Origin: a bacterium
GTDB lineage: Bacteria; Vulcanimicrobiota; Vulcanimicrobiia; Vulcanimicrobiales; Vulcanimicrobiaceae
Direction of reading: 5' to 3'
NCBI GenBank assembly: GCA_021794175.1
Contig: JAJYRI010000005.1
Location: forward strand, 1-64,000
DNA: 64,000 nt
Numbering within the stretch: position 1 is the stretch's first letter; each line of letters begins with the position of its first letter. The translations under genes and the position numbers were made by a program. The notes under the pieces were generated by a model that was not told where the DNA came from, did not search any database, and was given only the letters and a program-made list of their open reading frames with translations. Of the stretch, positions 50,709 through 59,336 are shown one piece after another.

Positions 50709-51359
50709 ATGAAGAACATTGAGGAAGTACGACGCCTCCCGTCGCCCGCGCCGCGACCGCAGGCACTGGCATTCGATGGGACGTACCTCTGGATGGGTTC
50801 GGTAACCACGGGGCGACTCTACGCAATCGATCCGGTGCATTGGACCGTGTCGGAAGAGGCGCAGGCGCCGGGCATGCCGTGGGGCATGACGGTGGTCGGC
50901 GAAGAACTCCGCGTCGTTTGCGGTTTCGGCGAGAACGACGACCGCTATATCTGCCGCTTTATTCCGGGGCACGGCTTCAAAGAGAACGAGAGAATCGCGT
51001 GCCCGGAGTTTACCGGCTCGCAACTCGGCTATGACGGCGAGATGCTCTTCCTCTCGCAATTTTACAACCGCCGGGTTCTCGAACTCGATGCACACGGTGG
51101 CATCGTTCGTACCATTCCCGCGCCGCGCCAGATCTGCGGACAGACGATTCTCGACGGAACGATCTACCTGCTGACGACCGAAGATGAATCGAAGCCCGAG
51201 TATTTCATCACGCAAATCGATGCTCGCGGAACGGTTCCGCGAACTCACGACCTTGCGATCGTTCCCTTTCACGCCCGGTCGCTTGCCTTTGACGGTTCGC
51301 GCTTCTGGACGAGCCATCGCGAAGCGCACGAGATCGTCGCCTTTGTCGATCCGCGATAG
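50709..51359 (+). CDS. small beta-propeller-like protein (paralogue of 61223-61891)
   Basis: I do not recognise a named family for this 216-residue protein. It is built of repeated strand units of the type LAFDGTYLWMGSVTTGRLYA, ICRFIPGHGF, GSQLGYDGEMLFLSQFYNRR and LAFDGSRFWTSHREAH, as in NHL, YncE or SMP-30-like propellers. It has no signal peptide, so it looks cytoplasmic. It is clearly related along its whole length to the protein at 61223-61891. It follows argD by 6 bases and may be part of the arg transcript. Function unknown. Confidence 0.65.
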   Translation: MKNIEEVRRLPSPAPRPQALAFDGTYLWMGSVTTGRLYAIDPVHWTVSEEAQAPGMPWGMTVVGEELRVVCGFGENDDRYICRFIPGHGFKENERIACPEFTGSQLGYDGEMLFLSQFYNRRVLELDAHGGIVRTIPAPRQICGQTILDGTIYLLTTEDESKPEYFITQIDARGTVPRTHDLAIVPFHARSLAFDGSRFWTSHREAHEIVAFVDPR

Positions 51360-51384
51360 CCTGCAATTCCGTGCGCGAACGCCG

Positions 51385-52638
51385 TTACTCGAGAAGCTCG
51401 TCGCGGCGTTCGGGCGTTACGATGAAACCGATCGCCGCGAGTAGCGCGACTGCGGCAAGGACGACGACGGCGATCGCGGCGAGCGCGCGCGCGTAGTCTG
51501 CTCCGCCGCCGGGTAGGGCGAATGACGTTGCGGCGATCGTCGCTTCGATTTGCGCCGCACCGGCGGAGAGCAAGTTGCCGATTTGATAGACCGTTCCCGG
51601 GAAAAAGCCGCGCAGGAGCGGCGGCGAGATTTCGTTGAGGTGCGCCGGCACGATTCCCCACGCCCCTTGAACTGCAAATTGCATCGCGAATGCGCCGGCT
51701 GCAAGTGCGGGTATGCCGCCGGAGAACGCCCAGAGCGGAATCACGGCGATTCCCAAGACTGCGGCAACGATGATGCCGACGCGCCGTCCGAGCCGCTGCG
51801 AGAGTGCGCCGAACGCGATGCCGCCGACGATCGCTCCGAGCGCAGCGACGATCGCTAAGAACGATACGACTCCTGGTGAAAAACCATGCTGTTTCTGCAA
51901 AAACGTTGCATAGAGATCCTGCGTGCCGTGCGACATGAAGTTGAATGCCGTCATAAAGAGTGTGGCGTAGAGCATGAGCGGCAGAGAGTTGACGGTTGCG
52001 ATGCCGCGGTTGTTGACGATATCGGGGCGTTTACTAGCGGCAGCCCACGTCGGAGATTCCTCGACGTGACGGCGGATGAAGAAGAGAAGAACCGCAGGCA
52101 GCACGCCGATGATGAAAAGGGCGCGCCAGCCCCATGGGGTCCAGGTGAAGACGATGAAGTTGGCGACCGCGGCGAGCAAATACCCGACCATATAGCCTTC
52201 TTGCAGAAGGCCACTGAGGATGCCGCGCGTTTTTGGCGGGAGGCTCTCCATCGCTAACGCCGCACCGAGCCCCCATTCGCCGCCCATCGCAATGCCGAAG
52301 AGGACGCGAAGAAGCAAGAAGATGGTGTAGTTCGGTGAGAAAGCGGTCGCAAATTCGATCGCCGAGAACAGCGCGATGTCGATCATCAACGGCAGTCGTC
52401 GCCCCAATGCATCGCCGATGGCGCCGAAGAGCATCGCCCCGAACGGGCGGGCCGCCAACGTGAGGGTGATGGCGAGAACGATATCGGGAATCGAACGATG
52501 AAAATCGGTTGCAATTTTCGTGACGACGAAGGTCACGATAAAGAAATCGAACGCATCGAGCGTCCAGCCGAGAAACGCGGCGACGAAGCTCGTCTTTGCT
52601 CGTCGGTCGAGCGAGCGGATCGCCGCGAGCGTACTCAC
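51385..52638 (-). CDS. MFS transporter, metabolite:H+ symporter type
   Basis: The 417-residue protein has 12 predicted membrane helices. It starts SFVAAFLGWTLDAFDFFIVT and has the MFS loop motifs GAIGDALGRRLPLMI (about residues 60-74) and GALSQRLGRRVGI in the second half. FLLLRVLFGIAMGGEWGLGA is typical of the sialate/shikimate/dicarboxylate proton-symporter group. The GTG at 52638 starts just before the first helix, 7 bases after the upstream lipoprotein stop. The transported compound cannot be predicted. Confidence 0.87.
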   Translation of the reverse strand: MSTLAAIRSLDRRAKTSFVAAFLGWTLDAFDFFIVTFVVTKIATDFHRSIPDIVLAITLTLAARPFGAMLFGAIGDALGRRLPLMIDIALFSAIEFATAFSPNYTIFLLLRVLFGIAMGGEWGLGAALAMESLPPKTRGILSGLLQEGYMVGYLLAAVANFIVFTWTPWGWRALFIIGVLPAVLLFFIRRHVEESPTWAAASKRPDIVNNRGIATVNSLPLMLYATLFMTAFNFMSHGTQDLYATFLQKQHGFSPGVVSFLAIVAALGAIVGGIAFGALSQRLGRRVGIIVAAVLGIAVIPLWAFSGGIPALAAGAFAMQFAVQGAWGIVPAHLNEISPPLLRGFFPGTVYQIGNLLSAGAAQIEATIAATSFALPGGGADYARALAAIAVVVLAAVALLAAIGFIVTPERRDELLE

Positions 52639-52645
52639 GATTGCG

Positions 52646-53611
52646 TTATGGCGAAGCCGAGGCCGCCGCTGAGGCCGTGGGAGACGGCGCCGCCGAGCCG
52701 GCCGGGCTCGCCACCGCACTCGAGGCGGGGCTTGGGTTGGAGCTTGCGCCGGGGCTCGGGGATGCTCCCGTTGGGCGTTCGTCGCCGTAGAGGACCAGCA
52801 GCCACGTTTCGCCCTTTTTCACCAGCAATTTCGGCGTTACGAACGAAAAGGTCAACGTCGTGCCATCGATCGTCGAACGATCGTAGGTACCGATAAAGGT
52901 GTCGATCGATTTCTTTTTCTGCTGCGTCTCCTGGAAGAGTTGTACGGCGAAGCCGCGTCCGGCGATCTGTGCCTTCGGAAGCGTGTACGCGATGCGCGCG
53001 CCGCCGGCGAGCGTCGTGTCGGCACTCGTTCGCAATCGCAATGCGACGAGTGCGACGGTACCCGCGCTCTTCGTATCCGGGTGTACCATCGGCGGCGCAT
53101 CGTTGGTAAGCGCTGCGATCTGCAACGTGATCTGTGGCCCCGACGGAGGAGCGCTCGCATGTGGGCTCGCGCTCCCCGATGCGCTCGGCGAGGCCGAGGG
53201 GCTCGGGCTCGCCGTTGGGGTTGGACTCGGCGAGGGAGTGGGGCTCGGCGTCGGCGAGGCGGACTTTGCCGAGGCTTTCGATGAGGGCGAACCGCTTGGG
53301 CTCGGGCTCGGGGTCGGCAAATTGAAGGCGACCACGCAACTGAAGCCCTTACTCTGCGGACAGCGTAGCCCCGAGGAGGCCTGCGAGACGGGGTAGCTCA
53401 CCGTGTCGCCCGGCGGTGGGGTCGGCGTCGGCACCGGCAGGTGCTTGCCCGCCGGGGTCGCCGCGCCGGCAGCCGGAGTCGGTGCCGTCTGTCCCGGAGG
53501 AAGCATGCCGTTGGGAGCGGCGGTGCCTCCGCTTGCGAAATTCCCCGAACACGCACCGAGCAGCAGCGTGAGCGAAGCGGCAGCCGCCGCCGAGATCGTC
53601 CTAGCGTTCAC
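52646..53611 (-). CDS. lipoprotein with long Pro/Ser/Thr-rich linker
   Basis: The 321-residue protein has a lipoprotein signal (ISAAAAASLTLLLGACSG, lipobox LGAC at about residues 18-21). A Pro-rich region with many SPSP and TPSP repeats follows (about residues 95-150). A folded domain of about 115 residues comes next (LVALRLRTSADTTLAGGARI and LTFSFVTPKLLVKKGETWLL), then another Pro/Ser/Ala-rich tail. I do not recognise the folded domain. It overlaps the thrS stop by 4 bases and precedes the MFS gene, so all three share a transcript. It is probably anchored in the envelope with a flexible tether. Confidence 0.7.
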   Translation of the reverse strand: MNARTISAAAAASLTLLLGACSGNFASGGTAAPNGMLPPGQTAPTPAAGAATPAGKHLPVPTPTPPPGDTVSYPVSQASSGLRCPQSKGFSCVVAFNLPTPSPSPSGSPSSKASAKSASPTPSPTPSPSPTPTASPSPSASPSASGSASPHASAPPSGPQITLQIAALTNDAPPMVHPDTKSAGTVALVALRLRTSADTTLAGGARIAYTLPKAQIAGRGFAVQLFQETQQKKKSIDTFIGTYDRSTIDGTTLTFSFVTPKLLVKKGETWLLVLYGDERPTGASPSPGASSNPSPASSAVASPAGSAAPSPTASAAASASP

Positions 53612-55344
53612 GTGCGACGTGCCTCGATCTCCAACCGCAGTTCCTCGGCGAAGGCTTGCGGCGTAATGGTGCGTTTGCTTTCGACTCCACGTTGGTTGAC
53701 GTTAACGGTTCCGTCGGCAAACTCTTGTTTCCCGACGACGAGAATATAGGGAACGCGTTGCGTTCTCCAGTGGCGAATTTTATAGCCGATCTTCTCGTTA
53801 CTCTCGTCGACCTGCACGCGATACCCTCGCTCGTGAAGCGAGCGGGCGACCGAACGCGCGTATTCGAGCTGATGCTCGGAGATCGGCGCGACGACCGCTT
53901 GGATCGGTGCGAGCCACGTTGGGAACGCGCCGCCGTAATGTTCGATGAGAATGCCGAAAAAACGCTCCATCGAGCCCGCGAGCGCGCGATGGATCATTAC
54001 CGGGACGTGCTCGTTGCCGTCGCTGCCGCGATAGTGAAGATCGAACCTCTGCGGTAAGATGAAATCGACCTGCACCGTCCCGAGCTGCCATTTCCGGCCG
54101 ATTGCGTCGCGTACGTTGATATCGAGTTTCGGACCGTAGAACGCGCCTCCGCCGTCGTCGATCTCGTATGCGACGCCCTTGCTCGCCAGGGCGGCGCGGA
54201 TGGCGTTCTCGGCGATCTCGTCGGTCTCGACTCGATCTTTTGCTTCGCGCCGTGAGAGAACGTATTGAAATTCGTTGAAGCCGAAGGCATCCATGAGGCG
54301 CAGCGCTTCGTCGAGCGTCTGTTCGAATTCCGATTGCAACTGCTCGGGCATGCAGAAGAGATGGGCGTCATCTTGCGTAAAGCCGCGAACGCGCGTGAGG
54401 CCGTGCAGTACGCCGCTGCGTTCGTAGCGATAGACGGTTCCGAATTCGGAGTAGCGAATCGGCAGTTCACGGTAGGAGCGCGGTTTATCGCGATAGATAA
54501 GAATATGCCCGGGGCAGTTCATCGGCTTCAGGCGAAAGCGTTGCTCTTCCACCTCGAGCGGACCGAACATATTTTCCGCGTAATTGTCGAGGTGCCCGGA
54601 GATCGCATAGAGCCGTTCGCTCATAACGTGCGGGGTGACGACCGGCTGATAGCCGCGTTCGCGCAATCCCTCGCGAATGAATTGCTCTACGATGCCGCGC
54701 ACCGTCGCACCCTTCGGGTGCCAGAAGATCAAGCCGCCGCCGGCGTCCTCCTCGATAGAAAAGAGATCGAGCTCGACGCCGAGCTTGCGGTGATCGCGCT
54801 TCTGCGCCTCTTCGATCTGCGTGAGGTAGGCATCGAGCTGCTCCTGCGTCGGCCACGCGGTTCCGTAGATGCGCTGCAACATGGCGTTCTTCTCGTCGCC
54901 GCGCCAGTAGGCGCCGGCGACCGAGGTCAGTTTCAGCGCGCGGAGCTCGCCGGTGCGCTCGGCATGGCCGCCGCGGCAAAGATCGGTAAATTCGCCGATC
55001 GTATAGAGCGTGATCGGCTCGCCCGCCGGAATCGCCTCGGCAAGCTCCACCTTATAGGGGTTGTTTTTAAATCGAGCGATCGCTTGCTCGCGCGTGACGC
55101 GTTCGCCGGTCATCGGGTAGTCGGAAGCGACGATCTCGCGCATGCGCGTTTCGAGCCGCTCGAGATCCTCGGGCGTAAACGGCGTCGCTCGATCGAAATC
55201 GTAGTAGAAGCCGTTCTCGATCGCCGGGCCGATCGTCGGCTTTGCGTCGGGGAAGCAATCTTGTACCGCGTACGCGAGAACGTGCGCGGCCGTATGGCGG
55301 AGGGCGGCGAGCGCCGCTTCGTGCGCTTGGTCGTTTTCGGGCAT
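53608..55344 (-). CDS. thrS: threonyl-tRNA synthetase lacking the TGS domain
   Basis: The 578-residue enzyme charges tRNA(Thr). The editing domain starts right at the N-terminus, with HTAAH (about residues 17-21), GFYYDF and DLCRGGHAE supplying its metal-site residues. The catalytic core has LKPMNCPGHILIY, RVRGFTQDDAHLFC and AGSMERFFGILIEHY, and the anticodon domain follows. The usual N-terminal TGS (ubiquitin-like) domain of about 60 residues is absent, and the frame upstream is closed by a stop, so this is not a start-site error. It is the first gene of a three-gene minus-strand unit. Confidence 0.95.
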   Translation of the reverse strand: MPENDQAHEAALAALRHTAAHVLAYAVQDCFPDAKPTIGPAIENGFYYDFDRATPFTPEDLERLETRMREIVASDYPMTGERVTREQAIARFKNNPYKVELAEAIPAGEPITLYTIGEFTDLCRGGHAERTGELRALKLTSVAGAYWRGDEKNAMLQRIYGTAWPTQEQLDAYLTQIEEAQKRDHRKLGVELDLFSIEEDAGGGLIFWHPKGATVRGIVEQFIREGLRERGYQPVVTPHVMSERLYAISGHLDNYAENMFGPLEVEEQRFRLKPMNCPGHILIYRDKPRSYRELPIRYSEFGTVYRYERSGVLHGLTRVRGFTQDDAHLFCMPEQLQSEFEQTLDEALRLMDAFGFNEFQYVLSRREAKDRVETDEIAENAIRAALASKGVAYEIDDGGGAFYGPKLDINVRDAIGRKWQLGTVQVDFILPQRFDLHYRGSDGNEHVPVMIHRALAGSMERFFGILIEHYGGAFPTWLAPIQAVVAPISEHQLEYARSVARSLHERGYRVQVDESNEKIGYKIRHWRTQRVPYILVVGKQEFADGTVNVNQRGVESKRTITPQAFAEELRLEIEARRT

Positions 55345-55426
55345 CCCTGCGGGTTCGGCGCCGGTGGGGGGGCTGGCCTTGCGCCGTCGCCTTAATCCCT
55401 CTTAAGAGTTCCATAAGCCGGAGTTT

Positions 55427-55484
55427 ACCCGCGGGTTGTACCATCGCGATGAGGGTGCGCGAAGGCGGACCCGAGCGTTGTACC
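55427..55484. promoter_or_regulatory. direct repeat pair upstream of pstS
   Basis: ACCCGCGGGTTGTACC (55427-55442) and ACCCGAGCGTTGTACC (55469-55484) match at 14 of 16 bases and are 42 bases apart, four helical turns. They lie between the divergent thrS and pstS genes. This is a plausible regulator site for phosphate control, though it does not resemble the E. coli Pho box. Confidence 0.4.
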
Positions 55485-55514
55485 GCACTTGTCATCGTTA
55501 ATGAAGGGAACTAC

Positions 55515-56567
55515 ATGCGTAAGTTAACCGCCGTCGCTCTTGCAGCCGTGTTCGCACTCGGCTCGCTCGCAGCGGCGCGGGCTGCGACGCCGATCCTCGA
55601 GACCGGGTCGTCGCTGCTCTATCCGTTGATGAATATCTGGGTTGCTTCGTATCAGTCGAAGAACCACGGCGTCCAAATCACGACGCAGAGCACCGGCAGC
55701 GGCACGGGCATCTCGCAGGCGATCGCCGGCGTCGCTCAGATCGGCGCGTCGGATGCCTACATGGGAGATCCGCAGATGCGCGGTCATCGCATGCTCAACA
55801 TTCCGCTCGCGATCAGCGCCCAGCAGATTAATTACAATCTTCCGGGACTCAACAACGTCCACTTGCATCTCTCGGGTCCGGTTCTCGCCGGCATCTACAT
55901 GGGGCGTATCAAATACTGGAACGATCCGCAAATCAAGGCGCTGAACCGTCCCTACGCCGGACGCCTGCCGCACCGGACGATCATTCCCATTCACCGCACC
56001 GACGGTTCGGGCGACACCTTCATTTTCTCGCAGTATCTCTCGTTCACGACCCCGATGTGGAGCCATGGCCCCGGCTACGGCACCTCGATCAGCTGGCCGT
56101 CGGTCTCGACCGCGGTCGGCGCGAACGGCAACCCCGGCATGGTGCAGGCCTGCAAGGCGACGCCGTACTCCATCGCTTATATCGGCGTGAGCTTCATTAA
56201 CGAAACGAATAAGGCCGGGCTCGGCTACGCGCTGCTCAAGAATCGCGCCGGGCGCTACCTTGCCCCGACCGCTTCGACGATCGGTTCGGCCGCGGCGGCG
56301 ATGTATTCGAAGACGCCGCGCGACGAGCGCATCTCCCTCGTCTTTGCTCCGGGGGCGAATTCGTACCCGATCATCAATTACGAATACGCCATCGTCAACC
56401 CGCATCAAAAGAACGCGGAGACGCGCGAAGCGTTGGTCAAGTTCCTCTCGTGGGTGCTCGATCATAACGGCGGCCAGCAGATGCACTTCCTCAATGCTGT
56501 GCACTTCCTCCCGCTGCCGGCTTCGATTGCAAAATTGAGCCGCATGCAGATCGCGCAGATCCACTAG
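55515..56567 (+). CDS. pstS: periplasmic phosphate-binding protein
   Basis: The 350-residue protein has a signal peptide (MRKLTAVALAAVFALGSLAA then RA) and no lipobox. The mature part shows the PstS phosphate-binding signatures: ETGSSLLYPLMNIW near the start, TQSTGSGTGISQAIAG (about residues 61-76), and RTDGSGDTFIFSQYLS (about residues 165-180). It delivers phosphate to PstC-PstA. The ATG at 55515 follows a GAAGGGAA ribosome site; the open frame further upstream is spurious. A strongly folded spacer separates it from pstC. Confidence 0.92.
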   Translation: MRKLTAVALAAVFALGSLAAARAATPILETGSSLLYPLMNIWVASYQSKNHGVQITTQSTGSGTGISQAIAGVAQIGASDAYMGDPQMRGHRMLNIPLAISAQQINYNLPGLNNVHLHLSGPVLAGIYMGRIKYWNDPQIKALNRPYAGRLPHRTIIPIHRTDGSGDTFIFSQYLSFTTPMWSHGPGYGTSISWPSVSTAVGANGNPGMVQACKATPYSIAYIGVSFINETNKAGLGYALLKNRAGRYLAPTASTIGSAAAAMYSKTPRDERISLVFAPGANSYPIINYEYAIVNPHQKNAETREALVKFLSWVLDHNGGQQMHFLNAVHFLPLPASIAKLSRMQIAQIH

Positions 56568-56725
56568 TGTTTCGAGTCGGACATAACGTGACACAAAGCG
56601 ACAGGGGCATTTTGTTGTCGCGAGGAGCGAAGAGGGATGAACGCCTTCGCGTTGTGACCGATGAGCGACGAAGCGGTGGCGAGATGCCCCGGAGCGACTG
56701 GCGCGTCATGTCCGACTCGGGACAC
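56568..56725. repeat. long imperfect inverted repeat between pstS and pstC
   Basis: CGAGTCGGACAT (56573-56584) and ATGTCCGACTCG (56708-56719) are perfect 12-bp inverted ends, and the pairing extends outwards with few mismatches. Inside, GGGGCAT pairs with ATGCCCC. The element just fits the pstS-pstC gap. It could be a mobile-type intergenic repeat, or a hairpin that stabilises pstS mRNA relative to pstC. Confidence 0.6.
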
Positions 56726-57764
56726 TAAGTTGGCGAGCCTTACCCCGACAGTAGGGGGGAGCCGCACGCGTCGCGCCGCGGTTCCCTTCTCGCAGTCGCC
56801 GGCCAGCGGAATGCTGGCCGGCGCTCTCACGTCGATCGCTGCAGGGCTCTGCCTGCTGCTGGTCGTTCTGATGTTGGTCTTCTTACTCTGGTACACGTGG
56901 CCGGCGATCCGGTATAACGGATTGAGCATTCTCAACGACATCACTTGGAACATCGGTAACCAGTACGGTACCGGAAGCTCGGTTCACAACGGCGTCTCCG
57001 CGGAGCCCGGCGCAGAGTTCGGCGGCCTGGTCTTCTTGGTGGGCACGATGCTCTCGGCGTTGCTGGCGATGGTCTTTGCCGTGCCGCTCGCGCTCGGCGT
57101 CGCCTTGACGATCGTCTATCGACTTCCGGAGCGACTGCGCTTACCGATCAACGCATTGATCGAACTCATGGCCGGCATTCCCTCGGTCGTGTACGGATTG
57201 TGGGGCACGATCGTGCTCGTGCCGTGGGTCGGCAATCAGGTTGCGCCGTTCGTCACGCACCATTTCGGTTTTATTCCCTTTCTCGGCGGCGACGCCGGAA
57301 GCGGAAACGGTCTCTTTGCAGCGGCGATCGTGCTGGCGATCATGGTGATGCCGATCATGGTCGCGACGGTACGGGACGTGCTGCTGGCGCAGCCGAAAAG
57401 CATCTACGAAGCGAGCATGGCGCTGGGAAGTACGTCGTGGCAGGCCGTTACGCATGCGGTCTTGCCGAGCGTACGAACCGGTATCGTCGGCGCGATTCTC
57501 GTCGCCTTCGGGCGCGCGCTCGGCGAAACGATGGCCGTGCTGATGGTCGCCGGGAACGCCATCAACATACTCCCGCACAATATTTTTTCGCCGATCAATA
57601 CGATCGCTGCCGTGGTCGTCTCGCAATTGGAGTCGGCGGTGAGCGATGCCAGCGGCGTAGCACAACGATCGCTCGCCGAACTCGCGCTCGTGTTGTTCGT
57701 CATTTCGTTAGCGGTGAATACGATCGCTCGCGTTGCGATTCGCGGACAGGATCGGTCGCACTAA
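56661..57764 (+). CDS. pstC: phosphate ABC transporter permease
   Basis: This permease carries the phosphate pathway together with PstA. The product has about six membrane helices, PLALGVALTIVYRLPER, MAGIPSVVYGLWG, and the permease loop EASMALGSTSWQAVTHAVLP followed by GRALGETMAVLMVAGN. The start is uncertain. The ATG at 56661 lies inside the inverted-repeat element and gives an unusual 50-residue N-terminus; a TTG at 56730 or ATG at 56808 may be the real start. It is followed by pstA with a TAATG overlap. Confidence 0.88.
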   Translation: MSDEAVARCPGATGASCPTRDTKLASLTPTVGGSRTRRAAVPFSQSPASGMLAGALTSIAAGLCLLLVVLMLVFLLWYTWPAIRYNGLSILNDITWNIGNQYGTGSSVHNGVSAEPGAEFGGLVFLVGTMLSALLAMVFAVPLALGVALTIVYRLPERLRLPINALIELMAGIPSVVYGLWGTIVLVPWVGNQVAPFVTHHFGFIPFLGGDAGSGNGLFAAAIVLAIMVMPIMVATVRDVLLAQPKSIYEASMALGSTSWQAVTHAVLPSVRTGIVGAILVAFGRALGETMAVLMVAGNAINILPHNIFSPINTIAAVVVSQLESAVSDASGVAQRSLAELALVLFVISLAVNTIARVAIRGQDRSH

Positions 57765-58621
57765 TGGTCTCACGCGTAGCGCGCAACGTCGCAATTTCGC
57801 GGTTCTGGTGGGTGCTTTGCATCGCTTCGTTGGTCGGAGCGCTCCTGGTGCTGCTCTCGCTCTTCGGCTTCGTTTTCGTTCGCGGCGTCGCCGCGATCCG
57901 CCCGGATATTTTCTTCACCGTCACGCAAGGTATCGCCGGGGGGCTTGCCAACGCCATCGCCGGAACGCTTCTCCTGGTAACGCTGGCGGTCGCCTTGGTG
58001 GTTCCGGTCGGCCTGGGCGCAGCGATCTGGGTCACACAATTTGCACCGGATCGACTGCGCATCGTCGTGCGTCTCTCGATCGACGTGCTCTTCGGCGTTC
58101 CGTCGATCGTCGTCGGATACTTTCTCTATGTCGCGTTGGTGGAGACGGCGGGATGGGGGTTTTCGCTCGTTGCCGGCTCGCTCGCGCTCGCAATCATTAT
58201 GCTCCCGTACGTCTATCGCGCCGCGGACCTCGCTTTCTCCGCAGTCCCGCGCGATCTCGTCGAAGCCTCGGTCGCTCTAGGGGCGCGTCCGCTGACCACG
58301 TTTTTACGCGTCGCCTTTCCCTGGGCGCTCCCGGGAACGCTCACCGGGTTGTTGATCGGGGTCGGTATCGCGTTAGGTGAGACCGCGCCGCTGATCTATA
58401 CCGCCGGCTGGTCGAATTACATGCCGACGCTCGCGCCGACGCACTCGCCGGTCGGATATCTCACCTACGTTGTGTGGACCTTCATCAACGAGCCGTTCAA
58501 AGAATCGCATCAACTCGCGTATGCGGCGGCTTTTCTTCTGATGATCGGCATCTTCGTTACCAACTTCGTCGCTCGCGCGGCGGTGGAGTACTGGGCCTCC
58601 CGCACCCGCACCCACGCTTGA
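57764..58621 (+). CDS. pstA: phosphate ABC transporter permease
   Basis: The 285-residue second permease of the phosphate importer has six helices, with LVVPVGLGAAIWVTQFAPDR, DVLFGVPSIVVGYFLYVAL and the ATPase-contact loop EASVALGARPLTTFLRVAFP then GIALGETAPLIYTAGWSNYM. The ATG overlaps the pstC stop. No pstB ATPase gene or phoU follows; the next 400 bases are repeat and a small unrelated gene. The ATPase must therefore be encoded elsewhere or be shared. Confidence 0.92.
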   Translation: MVSRVARNVAISRFWWVLCIASLVGALLVLLSLFGFVFVRGVAAIRPDIFFTVTQGIAGGLANAIAGTLLLVTLAVALVVPVGLGAAIWVTQFAPDRLRIVVRLSIDVLFGVPSIVVGYFLYVALVETAGWGFSLVAGSLALAIIMLPYVYRAADLAFSAVPRDLVEASVALGARPLTTFLRVAFPWALPGTLTGLLIGVGIALGETAPLIYTAGWSNYMPTLAPTHSPVGYLTYVVWTFINEPFKESHQLAYAAAFLLMIGIFVTNFVARAAVEYWASRTRTHA

Positions 58622-58742
58622 TTCCGGGCTGAATTCGCCGATATCTTCGTTGCCGAAACGCTCGCGTACCTCACGTACGCGTCGCGTTTCGGCGCCTCGA
58701 TCTCGACGAATTCAGCTCCGGAATCACTTTTGTGTGGGCGGA

Positions 58743-58934
58743 GACGACGGGGGACAATAAAAAGACGACGGGGGAGAAAAATAAGGACGACGGGGGACAA
58801 TAAAAAGATGACGGGGGAGAAAAGTAAGGATGACGGGAGATAAAAAGACGACGAGGGGAGAAAAATAAGGACGACGGGGACAATAAAAGGACGACGGGGG
58901 AGAAAAATAAGGACGACGGGGGAGAGAGATAGAG
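58743..58934. repeat. purine-rich minisatellite, nine units of 18-23 bases
   Basis: Nine near-copies of GACGACGGGGGA plus an A-rich tail follow one another. Two types recur: type A ends ACAATAAAA and type B ends GAAAAATAAG. Units start at 58743, 58764, 58786, 58807, 58829, 58847, 58870, 58890 and 58912. The plus strand is almost entirely G and A. The 58622-59030 gap otherwise holds only the pstA downstream region and the ribosome site of the next gene. No reading frame across the repeat looks coding. Confidence 0.9.
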
Positions 58935-59030
58935 ACGCAGGGTGTCGGGCCGGTGGCGCGCATGGGCGAGGTGGCGGAGGAGCGGGCGTTAAAAAAAAGG
59001 CATCGAGTGTTTGGGAAAGGAGCCCCTAGG

Positions 59031-59321
59031 ATGCTTGAGGAGCGGGAGATTTTATCGGGAGTGCTCCACGAAGTACCGGCCGATATGGCGGAAGCAATCG
59101 CAGCGGAGAGCGACGTCCTCCCGCTCTGGAACGGGCTTACGCCGATTCAACGAAACGAATGGATCTGTTGGACGACGAGCGTGAAAAAGCCGGAAACACG
59201 CGCCGCACATATCGACCGTGCGATCGCCGATTTGCGCGCGGGCAAACGACAGCCGTGCTGTTGGCCGGGGTGTCCTCACCGCCGGCCCAAGGCACAGAAA
59301 TGGTTTCGCGGGGCGTCGTAA
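59031..59321 (+). CDS. YdeI/OmdA-family small protein (bacteriocin-protection type)
   Basis: The 96-residue product contains NGLTPIQRNEWICWTTSVKK then PETRAAHIDRAIADLRAGKR, a close match to the C-terminal part of the YdeI/OmdA family (PF13376), linked to bacteriocin or peptide resistance. A CCWPGCPHR segment follows with paired Cys. The ATG at 59031 follows a good GAAAGGAG ribosome site; longer starts at 58953 would include poly-A and low-quality sequence. It sits alone after the minisatellite, and its actual role is uncertain. Confidence 0.65.
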   Translation: MLEEREILSGVLHEVPADMAEAIAAESDVLPLWNGLTPIQRNEWICWTTSVKKPETRAAHIDRAIADLRAGKRQPCCWPGCPHRRPKAQKWFRGAS

Positions 59322-59336
59322 CGCGGGGCGATTCCG

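Noticed and set aside
55428-55500. E. coli-type Pho box before pstS
   Set aside because: No TGTCA direct repeats at 11-base spacing; only the unrelated 16-base repeats are seen.
58743-58934. CRISPR array
   Set aside because: Units are contiguous with no unique spacers and vary in length; this is a minisatellite. No cas genes are present.
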